Shown here: piece after piece, positions 1-12,873 of the stretch
How the letters are laid out: every line of letters starts with the position of its first letter
Numbering within the stretch: position 1 is the first letter of the stretch
DNA from: Linyphia triangularis
Taxonomy: Eukaryota; Arthropoda; Arachnida; Araneae; Linyphiidae
Assembly: GCA_963978545.1 (NCBI GenBank)
Contig: OZ021732.1
Location: 43,224,059 to 43,288,058, forward strand
DNA length: 64,000 nucleotides
Reading direction: 5' to 3'
The notes under the pieces: model-generated
What the model was told of the DNA's origin: nothing
Databases searched by the model: none
The model's input: only the letters and a program-made list of their open reading frames with translations
Translations under genes and position numbers: made by a program

Positions 1-318
1 TATAATCGGTAACTTGCTTAAATATTTAATATGTACGGTACATTTTGAATATAATTTTTTAACTAAATAAAATAGTAAATGAAAAAACAAAAGGACAGTG
101 TTAACCACCCTACGCTAAGCTATCAAGTCGGAGATGTGACGAATGAGGAGAAGGGGGGGGGGGGGAGGGGGTCAATCAATGGATATGGATGATCTTGGAA
201 GTATATTTTTTGAACACTGCTTAATTTTTTTTTTTTAATATTTAATTTCGTCCTGACTAGGACACGGCAAATTGTTGCGCCCCCCCCCCCCCTCAGGAAA
301 ATCCTGGATCCGCCACTG
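1..318 (+). repeat. hAT-like dispersed repeat, copy 1
   Basis: This stretch is repeated at 1163-1456 and, reversed, at 30666-30890. Its right end reads gatccgccactg (307-318), the complement of CAGTGGCGGATC, which resembles a hAT-type terminal inverted repeat. It contains a long G run near 155-170 and a C run near 280-292, which may vary in length or be assembly-sensitive. The left limit is unknown because the copy touches the window edge. Assignment to hAT rests only on the terminal motif. Confidence 0.55.
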
Positions 319-325
319 CTTAAGG

Positions 326-1045
326 GTATCCACACAGTAAAGCAATAAAGTACACCAGAAGAATCCGAGAAAACAGGCTCCTAAGTGTTACGCGCAGCTT
401 ATATACTAGTAGAGATTTTTGCTCTGCAACTCCTGGTGGCTAAGTGGCCAGCGTGCTGGGTTCCCGTACCGGCGATTTGGGTTCGATACCGCGTGAGATC
501 CTTTTTTTTATTTATTTTTATTAATTTTTTTGGGGTACTTAAAAAGTAACTGTTTCAGCTAACTGAAATTTGAATTAAAGATAGTATTTTATTTTTAAAT
601 ACGTAATGTGTTTAATGAAGGTACAATAAAACTCTATTTACTATTCACACAAACAAGTGACTATAAATTTTGAAATATTATAAGCTGTTGAGAAATAAAT
701 GATTTTCGCAATAAACATGAAGAACCAGTTTCTATATGGAAGAGTAAGAATGTTGTCCTATTGTACATAAGCAGAAAGTCAGAAATTTTCAAAACCCTAA
801 CCGTACTTAGCAAATAATTGTTCTACCCCTACCCAACCCACTTTATAAATTCAAAAAAAAAAAGAAAAAAAAAAAATACAACACGAGGTTTAGAACCTTG
901 ATCGCCCGTTGACCCAGCACGCTGACCACTTAGCCACCGGGGAGCTGCAGAACAAAAATCTCTACTAGTATACAAGCTGTGCGTAACCTGTTTTCTCGGA
1001 ATCTTTTGGCTAGTGCGCTTTATTGCTTTACAGTGTGGATACTCT
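326..1045. repeat. Inverted pair of tRNA-like SINE modules
   Basis: The arms 326-505 and about 875-1045 are imperfect inverted copies of each other. Each has a tRNA-like core: an A-box-like stretch (tggctaagtgg, near 438) and, in the left arm, a B-box-like ggttcgatacc near 479. The left arm's core is followed by a T-rich run and the right arm's is preceded by an A-rich run in mirror image. I read them as two oppositely oriented SINE heads or a foldback element carrying a tRNA-derived sequence. They are not functional tRNAs, because no clean cloverleaf with an acceptor stem is apparent. The pair sits between two direct copies of the hAT-like repeat. Confidence 0.55.
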
Positions 1046-1162
1046 TTGGTATACTACTAATCTGCCGAGTCTCATCCCGATCTGAATTTCCGAGACCGTA
1101 AGGTCCCCTTGTTAGTCACAAATAAAAGTAGCAAGTTCCCACTTTCATTGGAATTTCTTCAG

Positions 1163-1456
1163 TATAATCGATACTTCCGGGGATGTAGCTTGCTAAAATG
1201 CACGGTACATTTTGAATACAATTTATTTTTTAAATAAAATAGGTAATGAAAAAACAAAAGGACAGTGTTAACTACTTTACGTTAAGATAGCAAGTCAGAA
1301 ATGCGACGAAATGAGGGGAGGGGGTCAATCAACGGATATGGATTATTTTGAAGTATATTTCTTGAACACTGCATAGATTATTTTTACATATTCAATTTCG
1401 TCCTGGCTAAGGCAGTGTTGCACCCCTCCCTCAGGAAAATCCTAGATCCGCCACTG
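1163..1456 (+). repeat. hAT-like dispersed repeat, copy 2
   Basis: This copy aligns with the left edge of the window, sharing stretches such as ggtacattttgaata, gaaaaaacaaaaggacagtg and gatccgccactg at its right end (1445-1456). Unlike copy 1 it lacks the long homopolymeric G and C tracts. The two copies are in the same orientation, about 1.15 kb apart, and enclose the inverted SINE pair. Confidence 0.55.
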
Positions 1457-1809
1457 ACTTAAAACATCAACATAGTATTCCTTGCAAAAAATTACTGGAA
1501 TCCTGTAGTAATTAAAATTATTACTATCTTGTTACTTATAGTAGAGCATCAATTAATAAGGTTATTTGTAATATGTGAGATACAAAACATAAACATTTGT
1601 GTATAATATTAGTTTCTTTGTGTTATATTGTTACTATGACACAGGTACGATTTCCTTCTCAAAAGATTCATTATTTGAAAAATCAGTTATCCAAACAACC
1701 ACAATCCCCAACTGATTCAGAAAACTGATACTCTGCTTATATTTTTTGAGAACTTCCTATATATAAATATTCCTAAAAGGTGATTAGAATGCAAGTTTTG
1801 AAGGTGCCA

Positions 1810-1873
<64 letters not shown>

Positions 1874-2559
1874 TGCAAACTAAATTCGATGGCTTAAAAC
1901 TTTTTATTCATAAGTAAAAATTTCTTTACAAAGGCATATATAAATTTTGGTTAGCAGTACCATTATGCTAAATTAAAAATAACTTTCTTAACCAACCATT
2001 TGAGTTTTTGCAATACAATTAACGTATCCAAAACAAATAGAAAATGTAATAATAAAATTTAAGGAAATTGGCAAATCGCCTTTCAAATTATAAAAAGATA
2101 AATTAAAATGTTTGAGTTAAACGAAAAACCAACAGCAGGTCAAATATCTCTTGTAAACAGGACATTTGCTAATATTTGTAAAAACTTTCTCCTCAAATTT
2201 TAAATACATTTGTAATAAGTTATTTGAAACTTATTTGCATAAAAATATGTTAGCTTAACTTAAACTTGTTAAAATTTTTCAGATAACTAATTTTGTTGTG
2301 AATTGATTATATAGATAATCAAAGATTACACAGATATCTGTAAAATAAATTTATAGCTGGCATCTATAAATTTAAGATTAATAAATACACTTATCAATGA
2401 ATAGAAATAAAGTTCTATAATTTTATTCAATTCACATTTCAGAAATTCATTTTATAAAGTTTTATACTTACAATTATACAAAAGAAAACAATTCTTTATG
2501 AATCTTAATATGCAATTAAAACTTATTTCAAAGAAATAACCAAATTCTTTTACAAATAC

Positions 2560-2597
<38 letters not shown>

Positions 2598-4607
2598 AAC
2601 GTAAGGTAGTTTTTAACTTAAATGTGTATAACTGTACTTTTAGAGGAAGCCTGAACATATGCCAAGAAAAATTATTCAATTCTAAAACTTTTTGACAAAA
2701 TTAAATCAACAGAAAAATGTAATATTTTCAGTTTGAAAAAAAAAGAAAAAAAAAAAAAAAGAAAAGAAAAGTACAGCCAAATATACAAACTCAATGCAAT
2801 TGTAAATGCAAAAACGCTAAATATAACTCAACAGAAAAAAAAATTAGCAACGAAAGACAGAACTTTGAGTTTTATTATCTGGTTACATTTTCCTCAAAAG
2901 AATATTTTATGTTTCCAAATACTGTTACTGAATTGTTTTGCTACCATACTTTATTAGGTATTAGATAGTTACATTGCTAAATTAATAAAATAAAGTTAAA
3001 GGTTAGTTGCATTGGTAAACCAGCTTTTTTGTTTGCTTGCCAGTGCAATTAATAATTTAAATTCAACTTTTTTTATAACAATGTCCTATGCAACTAGCCT
3101 ATAACCACATAACCATCTCATCTGTATTCTTAGTTTTTCAATAATTTATAAGGAGTTCAATAAAAAAATTCATTTATCAATAGTTTTAACTAAGAAAATA
3201 AGTTATTAAAATGGAAAACAAATTTAATAACAATACAGAAACATAATAAACCATGAAAATACAAAGTGGAAGCACTTTTTTTTGTTTCCGAATACGTTTG
3301 AAAAAAATAAAGCCTTAATTTTTTCAAAAATGGGTGAATAGATAAAGATCAGCAAGAAACCTATGGAGAAAAAGTACACATAGATGCTCTTAAAAAAAGG
3401 GAGAAAGAAAGAAAAAAAAATAAAAAAATGCAAAGAAATTTTTAGTTATTTATGGTAGAAGTTAAATAGTTTTGAATTAAAGAAAATGAAAGCAGTGTCA
3501 GAAAAGTATACTAAATTTGTTTAGCACAACTGTTTTATATATACATAAAAAAACATCACAAAAACAGAATTGATTTCAGAATTTCATTATTAGTTTCACA
3601 TATTCAATACTTTGAAAATGTTTTGATGTTGCAAATTGTATATACATAAACATGTCATTTAGTTAAACAATACTCATAGGCTATAAATAAATATAAGTTA
3701 GCAGATGCATAAACAAGTCTTCAATAAAATATAATTAATTAATGATTGTAAATAAAAAGAGAAATATCTGCAAACACAACTACAAGACTATGTAAAAAAA
3801 GCAAATATGCCTATGAAAATATAAAGGCAAAATTTTTTGATGTTTGTAAAAGTACTAAAATTAATAAACTTTCTTCATTTTTAAAGAATAAAAATGAGAT
3901 TATTTAACACAAATTAATCAACAAACACAGTCAAAGTTACCTACATATCATTCATTTCGCACATACAAAGACACAAACCATTGCAAATATATACATGTAT
4001 TTTTAAACCGTCTACAATAGTGTAAAAGACTTTTTTCAAAGAATTTGGCATGTAAAGCAAATTTTATAGACAATCAGCAGAAGGAAAATACTAGGTCTGT
4101 CCAAGAACAAAATTGTAATTAAGGCGAACAAATTAAAGAGAAAGAAACTCATAAAAGGAATAACTTTGAGGCACACACTAAATGATCAATGTAGTAGAAC
4201 AGTATTTTTTTTGTCTCTATCATAATCGTTTTTATAATTCTGGTTTGAATATTACCAAAACAATATGAAGTAAAAATACTAAATCTTAATGTACTTTTGT
4301 TAAAATAAGAGGTGCAATAGCAAACTACACCCTGTTGAAAAAAAGTTATTTCAATATAAAGAAGGCTAGTAAAATATATATCTTAATGTACAAACTACAA
4401 AAAAACCAAACTAAATATAACATAACAGTATAGCATTAGGCATTGCATTTAAATAATTTTTTTTTGAGAGTGCAGAAACTAAACTGCAAATAGCAAAAAC
4501 AATAGGTTTCATTGGAAATAGTTTATTTAGGTCATTTTAAAATCCTGCATGGTCAAATTGAGAAACAGATAATTTTGAACAGGAGAAAAGTAAGTATAAA
4601 AGGATCT
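1457..4607. other. AT-rich region downstream of UBE2J2 with simple repeats
   Basis: No coding exon is recognisable here. It holds a (TA)n microsatellite at about 1813-1870, a poly-A tract at about 2562-2594, an A-rich stretch at 2734-2770 and other homopolymer runs. The part nearest 4607 is the 3' untranslated region of the minus-strand UBE2J2 gene. A TTTATT (AATAAA on the minus strand) near 4520, about 85 bases past the stop codon, is a candidate polyadenylation signal. Confidence 0.5.
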
Positions 4608-4814
4608 TCATTTTACAATACTCATTAAGACATATCTAACAGTGTACACAAATGCTGCAAATCCTACAATCACTGCAACATTTGTTAGAGCACTGAACAA
4701 GGCTTGGCCTTTTTGAAACTGAGAATTTTGAATATCAGTATTTGAATCTATTCGCTTGTCACTGTTTCTTGAATTGCTTAAAACCCTGAGCTCGTTCAAT
4801 TTTCTTCTTGATTC
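4608..4814 (-). CDS. UBE2J2: UBE2J2 coding exon 6 (C-terminal membrane anchor)
   Basis: After the acceptor ctgcttccag come 69 codons including the stop, starting [10 protein letters not shown] polar linker leads to the tail anchor [18 protein letters not shown] and the end RYVLMSIVK. The anchor closely matches the C-terminus of UBE2J2 orthologues. Confidence 0.9.
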   Translation of the reverse strand, partial: ESRRKLNELRVLSNSRNSDKRIDSNTDIQNSQFQKGQALFSALTNVAVIVGFAAFVYTVRYVLMSIVK

Positions 4815-7800
4815 CTGGAAGCAGAACAGACATACAATAAATCAATACATTAAGTTTTTAATAATTTAAAAAGGTTTTAAACTAATTTGAAGAAAAAATT
4901 ATACTAGTGCTGCTAAAAACTATTTTCAATTGCTCCATACATCAATAAAAAATAAATTCTGCATCAAACCAAATGCTTTTGACCAATCAATATATAAATG
5001 TTTTGAGATGGATAAAAGTTACCTATTAAAATCAATCAGTTATAAATATATCTTTTTTGATTTTGGTCTGTTTGGAATATTGGATAATAATTTTAAAACA
5101 AAGTTTTAAATTACATTATTTTATATTTCGATATATTTTGTCGTTTCTGATCATGCTTCCATCATATTTGGCCTGAGAAAACTATGAACAAAGGGTTTAA
5201 ATTGACTATGAGGTATATTGTAAACCAAGGAACAATACCAAACATGAATGTTTTATTTAAAATAGATAATGAGCAAGATATTAAAAAATGAATTTTTTTC
5301 TCTAAAATAGTTCAGAAGAACGACAATACTCTTTATATATTTACTAAATGTATGTCTCATAGATGTTGGATAATTTTTAAATTGAATAAAATTGACAGTT
5401 ATAGTATAAAAGTGTATTCATTTTAATAATATAATACGAAATAAAGGGTTGCATAGAATGGCTACCATAATTGACCGTTCAAAGTTCTCTAGCCTACCAT
5501 GCCTTCACACGTCAGGTTTCTTAGAGTAGACAAAAAAGCAAACAAATTTAGAGAAGTTACGTGTAAGTTAAACAATCAAGTTGGACAAAGACGAATAAAT
5601 TTGTTACAAAACACTTAAAAAACATACTTTCAAAAAATCTTATTAAAAAAATCAATTAAAAGGACAGCAAAAATATTAAACTGATTGTTTGCCACAAAAA
5701 TTGTTAAAATTTTTGTTCCAAAATATTGAATTATCACGATTTTTTTTTCAAATTTGTGTTCGTCTAAGACAAACTTTTTTAAATGGTTGCTTTGCACAAT
5801 ATGTTTTCTTCTCTAATTTGAATTTTTTTGGACTTGTTTTAGTTATGATATTTTTCGTTATTTTAAAATTATGCTATTAATAGGAAAGATAGTACCCACA
5901 TGTTAATATAAGGAAAGCAGCTTCAAAACGATTAGAAATGTTACTTTTTTGGGTCATTTCAACAACCGATGCAATACAAAGGATTTGGCTATTTTGTCAT
6001 TTAGCTTCTATGTTCTATCAATATATTAATGTAATCAAAATATGATAGCAAATATAGACTTTATGTTTCAAAATATGACATTCTATAAAATGTGTTTTAA
6101 AAGCAAGCATGCATTAAAAACAGGGTATCTACAACAATATATATACTATTTAATATGTATATTACCAAATAAATTAATTAATACTTGCATCAACTAGATC
6201 AGGAAACAGGTCACAAAATATAGGATCATTGAGATTGAATTCTAAACTACGAGAAGCCAATAGCCTTTTCTGTAAAATAAAAGTAAAGAGAAAGCTTATT
6301 ATACATATTTTAGGACATATAAAGCACAGTGAAAAGCCAACAATACTTTAGGTAAATAATTTCAGAAATGTTTGAAAAATTAAAAAAGGAGATGTAATTG
6401 AAAAATTGTAAACTAAGACAACTCAACATGTTTTTAAAAAACACTTATCAATTATACTATTAATCATCCATGTAATTATATATATATATTGTTACAGATT
6501 TTCTTCTCGGAGGAATGATGACACTGGATTACAAAAATAAATCCTTTTATTCTTTTTTTGTATAATTCTTTAAATAGTAGCAGCAAATCACACTCAAGCT
6601 CACACCACAGCTTACAATTATTCCTACTTAACAATAACACAAGCTTGTAGATGTTGGGAAAAACCAGACCTGCATCTATAGCAGATTAATCTAAAATATC
6701 CAGACTGAACTGGAAACTGATTAATTCTCACATTCCTTTTATAGGTTGACGACATTTTCCAAAATTCAAGAAACATCCAGAGATAAACCTATCTTTTCCC
6801 ATTATTTTAAAGCTTAATAAAATATACCTGCTTATTATCCTTCGACAATTCTTGCCAACCTAAAGATTGAAAAACGCTATGGAACTACACTACATCACTT
6901 AAATTCATATGTAATGAGACACATTTGTTGCTGTTTTTTGTTGCAGAATTTCTGGCTGTCTAAATTATAGGCACAAGTTGGGCAGGATTTCATATTTGAA
7001 CAAAAAATTTATTTATTTGATCAAAATAAAATTATTTATTTCAACTTTTTCTGCTATCTTATTATTTCCATTTTATAAAAACACAAAAAAAAAAAAACCC
7101 CAAAAAAACCACACCTGTTTCTAGATTAATTTCTAAACTAATTTAATTACAAGAGAGCTGTAGTAGAAAAAGAATGCTGTGGAACAGTGCACCAATACCA
7201 TTTTGTTAGAGGATCCAAATTTAGTAATTTTCGGACCAATTTCCAGCTGAATTTCGGTGATACTGTTCGATTACCATATTATTTTACCATTATAAATACA
7301 TTAGGTAATTAACTGCATAACTTCCAAGACAGACTGAGTTATTTATAATATAGAGACATATTTTTTTGTTGAGATTTTAATAAAAACAAGCTTTTCAAAG
7401 TGGAAAATTACTATGTAACATTTTATATGAACATATAACACTTGTCCACACCATGTACACTACTGCATTATTTCAATTTATAAAAAATCAATACGTGTTT
7501 ATATTGCTTTTGTACCAGCCACATGTTGCATTATGTATAGATGAAATTAATATTCATATGACTGAATAGGTAGATTAAACTATGGAATTTTTTCGTTAGG
7601 CTTTAGTTTTCTCGACGTGAAGTAAAAATCTTGCAACGTATTTTGCGTTTTTCTTTTAAAATCAACTTTTATGGTAAGCAGAAACAGATTTCATGCTAAC
7701 TGAAAATAGTTTTTCAGTAAATACTAATTTGGAATAATGATCCAAAAAGAATTATCAAAATTATTTAGCTTTGCTAACTGTATAATCAAATTTGTATTGA

Positions 7801-10800
7801 AAATAAAAACTGCAGCCATCTATTATAAAATGAAGAGAGCTTTTGTGAATAGTATATTAATTCTATTAAGATATTTTCAGGGTTGCCAATGACTATAAGC
7901 TTTGAAAATAGCTGCTTTATTAGCCATAGTTGTTAAAAATAGTAGTCTCAGACGTTGAAAATAGTAGTCTCAATTTCCCCACTTAATTACTATTTCTATT
8001 GTCAAGTCGACAATGGACAATTCCCGCATTAAATTTTTTTTTTATTTAATTCTAAATGTTTTGAAAAGGCCATAATTACAACAATTTCTGCTCAATGCCC
8101 TTTTTCTTAAAAAAAAAAAAAAAATTGCAATCAAAATTACCTTGTTTGATGTTGGCGAGAAAACGACTTATTCCACTGGCATTGAATGTGACGTCATGGC
8201 TTGAAATGCCGCAGCGGAAACCAGATTTGCAAGTTTCTTGCAGATCACGTCAACCTGTACAGAATGTGGCAATGGTCTACCAATGCCAATTATTTCAACC
8301 CCAACTATTTGGTAGAAACCTCAAGATAACCATAAAAACAATAGGGTCTCTTTACGTCACGAATTTTGTTGACTGTTTTGATCGGAATGGTTTTGGGGCA
8401 TTTTCTTTTCTTAATATTTAAATAACTAATTTTTTAAAAGAACTTTTGTTAAAAATGCGGGAATTGTCCATTGCTTTTTCCATCAAGATCAGAAAAAACT
8501 TATCGATTTACATAAAATACAAAAACCCAGAGACACTCCCCTTATATATAATGGCCTTTTGAATAAAAATAGTGTCTAATACCAAGTAAACACGACATCC
8601 TGTACGTTAAAGATAATGCGTCTTAACGATACTTTATACGGTAAACGTTCAAAAGGATCTAATATCTAGACTCTTTTTCATGCCTTTTCTTTTAAGTAAA
8701 ATAATTTTTTTTAGTTTGGAAAAAAAATCAAATTTTTCCTTTCTTTCATTCTACAGACAAGCGAAAAAGTAGAATATAGGGAGAAAGAGAGGGGGCCGGG
8801 ATGAGTATCATTTTCATATGCTGCAATGGAAGTTGGCAAAACTACCTTACTCAAATACACGATACAGCGTCTAAGCAAAAAAAGCTGAACTTCACCCATA
8901 AGTGACGGCAAAAATCCACTGGCAAAAAAAAAAAAATTCAAAGTCAAACGACTTTTTGGCAAAAAAAAGTTTCATGTTTGATTAATTATACAGTATTGAA
9001 AATAACAGTCAAATTCAATAAAGCCCAGTTTTAAATTTAAGCTACATTCAAAGTAAAATTTAAGATACATTATTAAAATTTTAGTCGTTCTGAATCGATT
9101 GACCTTCACAGCAAAATCGATCCCCACACTGAGACACATCATGTCTATAACATCAATAGAAGCCCTCATTACTATAACCCAAATCTTAGCAGTAATAGCA
9201 TCAGCACCAAAAATATAGGGAAAAGCAGCTGTTAAATCATTATATCACCATAACCTTTGGCAAAAATGACAGTTATTAGTTTTTGAGTAAATAACTTCCT
9301 TTTAGCTCCCGTTGAAAGCAATAACTATCACCCTCTTCTCAAACATTGGCAGCAGGGCAATTCCACATCAAATCAACCAATGGTCAAATCGGCAGGTCAA
9401 TGAATTTTATTCATTTTTGGTGTAAATGTAGTATTAGTATATTGAATTAAAAAATCATATTTTGAGATTTTTTTCAAAGTTAGTTTCAAAGTTATGTATT
9501 TTTGTAAATTTGAAAAATTCACAAATTTTGCATCATTTAACTACCTTTAAATGGTTGCAACTCAAGAACTAATCGACCTAGAGAGCTAAAATTTATGTCA
9601 AATTATTCAGTTTCATATTGTCTTTGATAAAATATATAACATGTAATAAAGTGTTTTTTAAAAAATATTTATTTTTTTAATAAAAAAAGTTTTTTTTGAA
9701 AATTTAAAATCGGAATTTAAATTTTTTTTTGAAAAAATATATTATATTTAACCATCTTTTACAAACATTCTTGCAAAAATTTCAAGATGGTATTCCCATG
9801 GTAACATAGGGGGAAAAAATTCTGTGGGTAACTCTCTGGCTGACGCATGGGACATTTTAGCTCTTTTTTCTATTCGTAAATTGATAAGATTTTTAAAATT
9901 AAGGTGAATCTAATAGTTATGTTTTTATTTCATATTATATTACTTGGTGACAAAGTTATATGGAAAAATAATTATTTTAACTAGGTGAAATATGCATTTA
10001 TATTGTCTGACGCACAGGATACGGGCGTGTCCCGTGCATCAGACGATATAAATGCATACTTGACCTAGTTAAAATAATTATTTTTCCATATAACTTTGTC
10101 ATCAAGTAGCTATATAAAACAAAATTGCTAGATGGATAATGATTTTAGAATTCTAATTTGTTTACGAGTAGAAAAAAAGAGCTAAAATGTCTCGTGCTTA
10201 CAGCAGAGAATTGCCCATGTACGTCTGCACAATTTTTTTATAAAAAAAATACATGTTGTTGAAAAGCAATTTAAGTATCGAATGTGGCCCATTTGAGTGT
10301 AAAATACTGTTTTCTAGTCATGTAAATAAATATCAATATTCAGATGAAATAATAGTCTGCCATTTGTTACACTGTTTGTAGAAAAAGGTGTCTTGTCGAC
10401 TCCAGACTCAAAACCTGGCAAAACTTTATCTCCTCAAACAACTATTTCAGTAAATAATTTTTATGATGATGATGAAGTAAGCAGACAAATGCCTGGGAAA
10501 AAGGACTATGTTTCTGTGGGGAAAGATGCTTTAGATAAGACAGTTCATTTACAAAAGAGACTAATTATGGGAAACTTACGAGAAGTTAATTGGCTTTTCA
10601 AAGTTTGCAGAGTTGAGACTGAAAAACTGTAAGATTGCTGGTGTCAGTGGTACACATTCTGTGTGTGTCTGCAGAGCACACCAGAATATTAAATTGATGA
10701 TTGCTAGAGGTAATTTACGTAAAATCAAACAACCTAAATCTGATAATCCTCTTGCAACATATAATGAATGCATGGCTAACATTATGTGCAATCCCCTCCA

Positions 10801-12840
10801 GCACAGTCATGGGTTTTAAACAACTATGAAAACTGTTCCAAAATTGATTTGAAAGAAGCTCTGATAGGATGTCTTGCAGAAGATATGCATAATGAAAAAT
10901 ATCACATATAAACAATGGTTTACTGTTGATCGTTGCACCTTTGAGGCCATTGCTAAACCACTTGAAGATTTTATGCAAGAGTTTGGTAACCAAATAACAC
11001 ATCAAAAACGACAATAATTTTTTTTTTCCTGCAAAGAATTGTCACTGGGAAAAAATTATTCTTTTAAAAGATCAAGTTAAAGAAGAGGTTAAAGTTACTT
11101 TCCTTCCCCATCCAAAAGGACCATCAATATCATTCACATATCCACGAAAAGCAGACATTTTGACAGTTCCAAAAAACTTTATTTTGTGTAAATTGAATCC
11201 TATTACTACAACAGGTTGAACATGCTAAGTCCCGAAACAGGAGATGATAAGAGCTACAAAAATGTTACTCCAGAAAAAAAAATACACTGTTTTAAGATGG
11301 CTGCTTCATTGCAGCAACGTGGGAGTTAAACTTAGCAAACTTTTAGCATTAGAATGTAAGTAAACGGTTTATTTTGAAGTTCACCACCTTATATTGCTTA
11401 CCTATTACAACCCTTAAGTTTAAATGGTAATGTGCAAGAGTTTTACAGAATTTACAAATATATAGAACAGATCTTTTTATTACCGTACAATAGCAATAAA
11501 AATACTGTAACAGTTTGGAAAAAATGTTGCTATAAAATGGTCAATTTAACCAAATAAATAAAATATAACAAAATAAACATTAATATTTTGTTTGGTAATT
11601 AAGCTAAACTTGCATAAATGGAAAATATTATAATTTTAGACATGAATTTATACTCAAATTACTTTTTAACATCAGAAAATAGGGTTTTTATAAAAAAAAT
11701 ACCCAAACCTTCATACAGATATAATTTTTTTTGTTTATGATAAAATAAGAGTACCATCATGAAATTTGGTCAAAATGTTCATAAGAGATGGCCAAATATA
11801 ATATGTTTTTTTCAAAAAAATTAAAAATTCCGTTTTAAAGATTTTGAAAAATGTATAAGACAAATTTGCAAAAAAAAAATATTGTTTCAAGTAAGTTGAT
11901 AATGTTATATATTCAATGAAAGACAGAAAAAAACTTAACAAAATGACACAAATACCAACCCTTTAGGTCAAATAGTTCTAAAGTTACAGACATTTAAAGA
12001 TTGTGAAACTATGCAACATTCGTGAATTTTTAAAAATTAAAAAAATTCGTAACTATGGCAGGAATCGACGAATTTTTTTTTTAACCTCACTGTTTTCATC
12101 TCAGAAGCAAGTTAAACACGTAGACAAAGTATTAAAACATTCCTACACATTGAGTCGAAAAATTATTTTATTGGTTGATTTCGTGTGGAATTACCCAGCA
12201 ACATTATAAGGCTCGCTTACTGATAGAGTAGGTGTGGTGGTCTCGTGTATAAATAAGAGATACAACTCCTAGACACCAGAGATCTCGCCCGCAGAAAAAA
12301 GCCACAACGCTTTATTAGTGATTATCTGACAACTGAATCATGCTGCCATCTATCGGCAACTTCTGAAAATAATACACTACTTCCACACGATTACCTCATC
12401 ATCTTTGGCTACTCACTGCCAAACAGCAACTCACCGCAGCACGCACAAGCAACTCAATCGTTTGTCCCTTCACGACTCACTAGGAAAGGGCAATGTGGTG
12501 GTCTCATGTATAAATAAGAGATACAACTCCTAGACACCAGAGATCTCTTTTGTCTAGGGGATAGAGTATCTAGCTGGAAAAGCAAAGGTCGTACGATCGA
12601 TACCCGGCGCCCGCATAAAAAAGCCACAAAGCTTTAGTAGGAAACCTATCTATTGACAGATGTTAAACAGTAGAATAGGAAAATTGAACATATCCTTAAA
12701 TTGCAAAATAATCATACTGTATTAGCATTATAAAATCCAGTAAAAATTCATTATGCATCAATATGAACTTGATATAGTTTAGATAACAAGATATTTTTTT
12801 CATTCACTAAGTTTATAGTACACAAAATCATCATTCATTA

Positions 12841-12873
<33 letters not shown>

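Larger units (their letters stand above)
9355..12196. mobile_element. Degenerate DNA transposon with ~25-bp TIRs
   Basis: The left end gggcaattccacatcaaatc (9355-9374) is mirrored at the right by ggttgatttcgtgtggaatt followed by accc (ending 12196). Between them are a long foldback (9805-10235) and a decayed coding region (10393-11215). A second right end of the same type (ggttgatttgacgtggaacg) lies at 16222-16245. Flanking bases agcag and agcaa could be an imperfect target duplication. The superfamily is not known to me. Confidence 0.6.

Noticed and set aside
430..510. Functional tRNA gene
   Set aside because: A- and B-box-like words are present but no acceptor stem pairs, and the same module recurs inverted within a repeat; it is a SINE head.
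8095..8421. 108-residue protein gene
   Set aside because: It lies wholly inside a 463-bp TIR element and shows no motif, hydrophobic segment or homologue that I recognise.
10576..11014. Minus-strand open frames overlapping the transposon relic
   Set aside because: They are shadows of the plus-strand relic blocks, which carry the conserved motifs.
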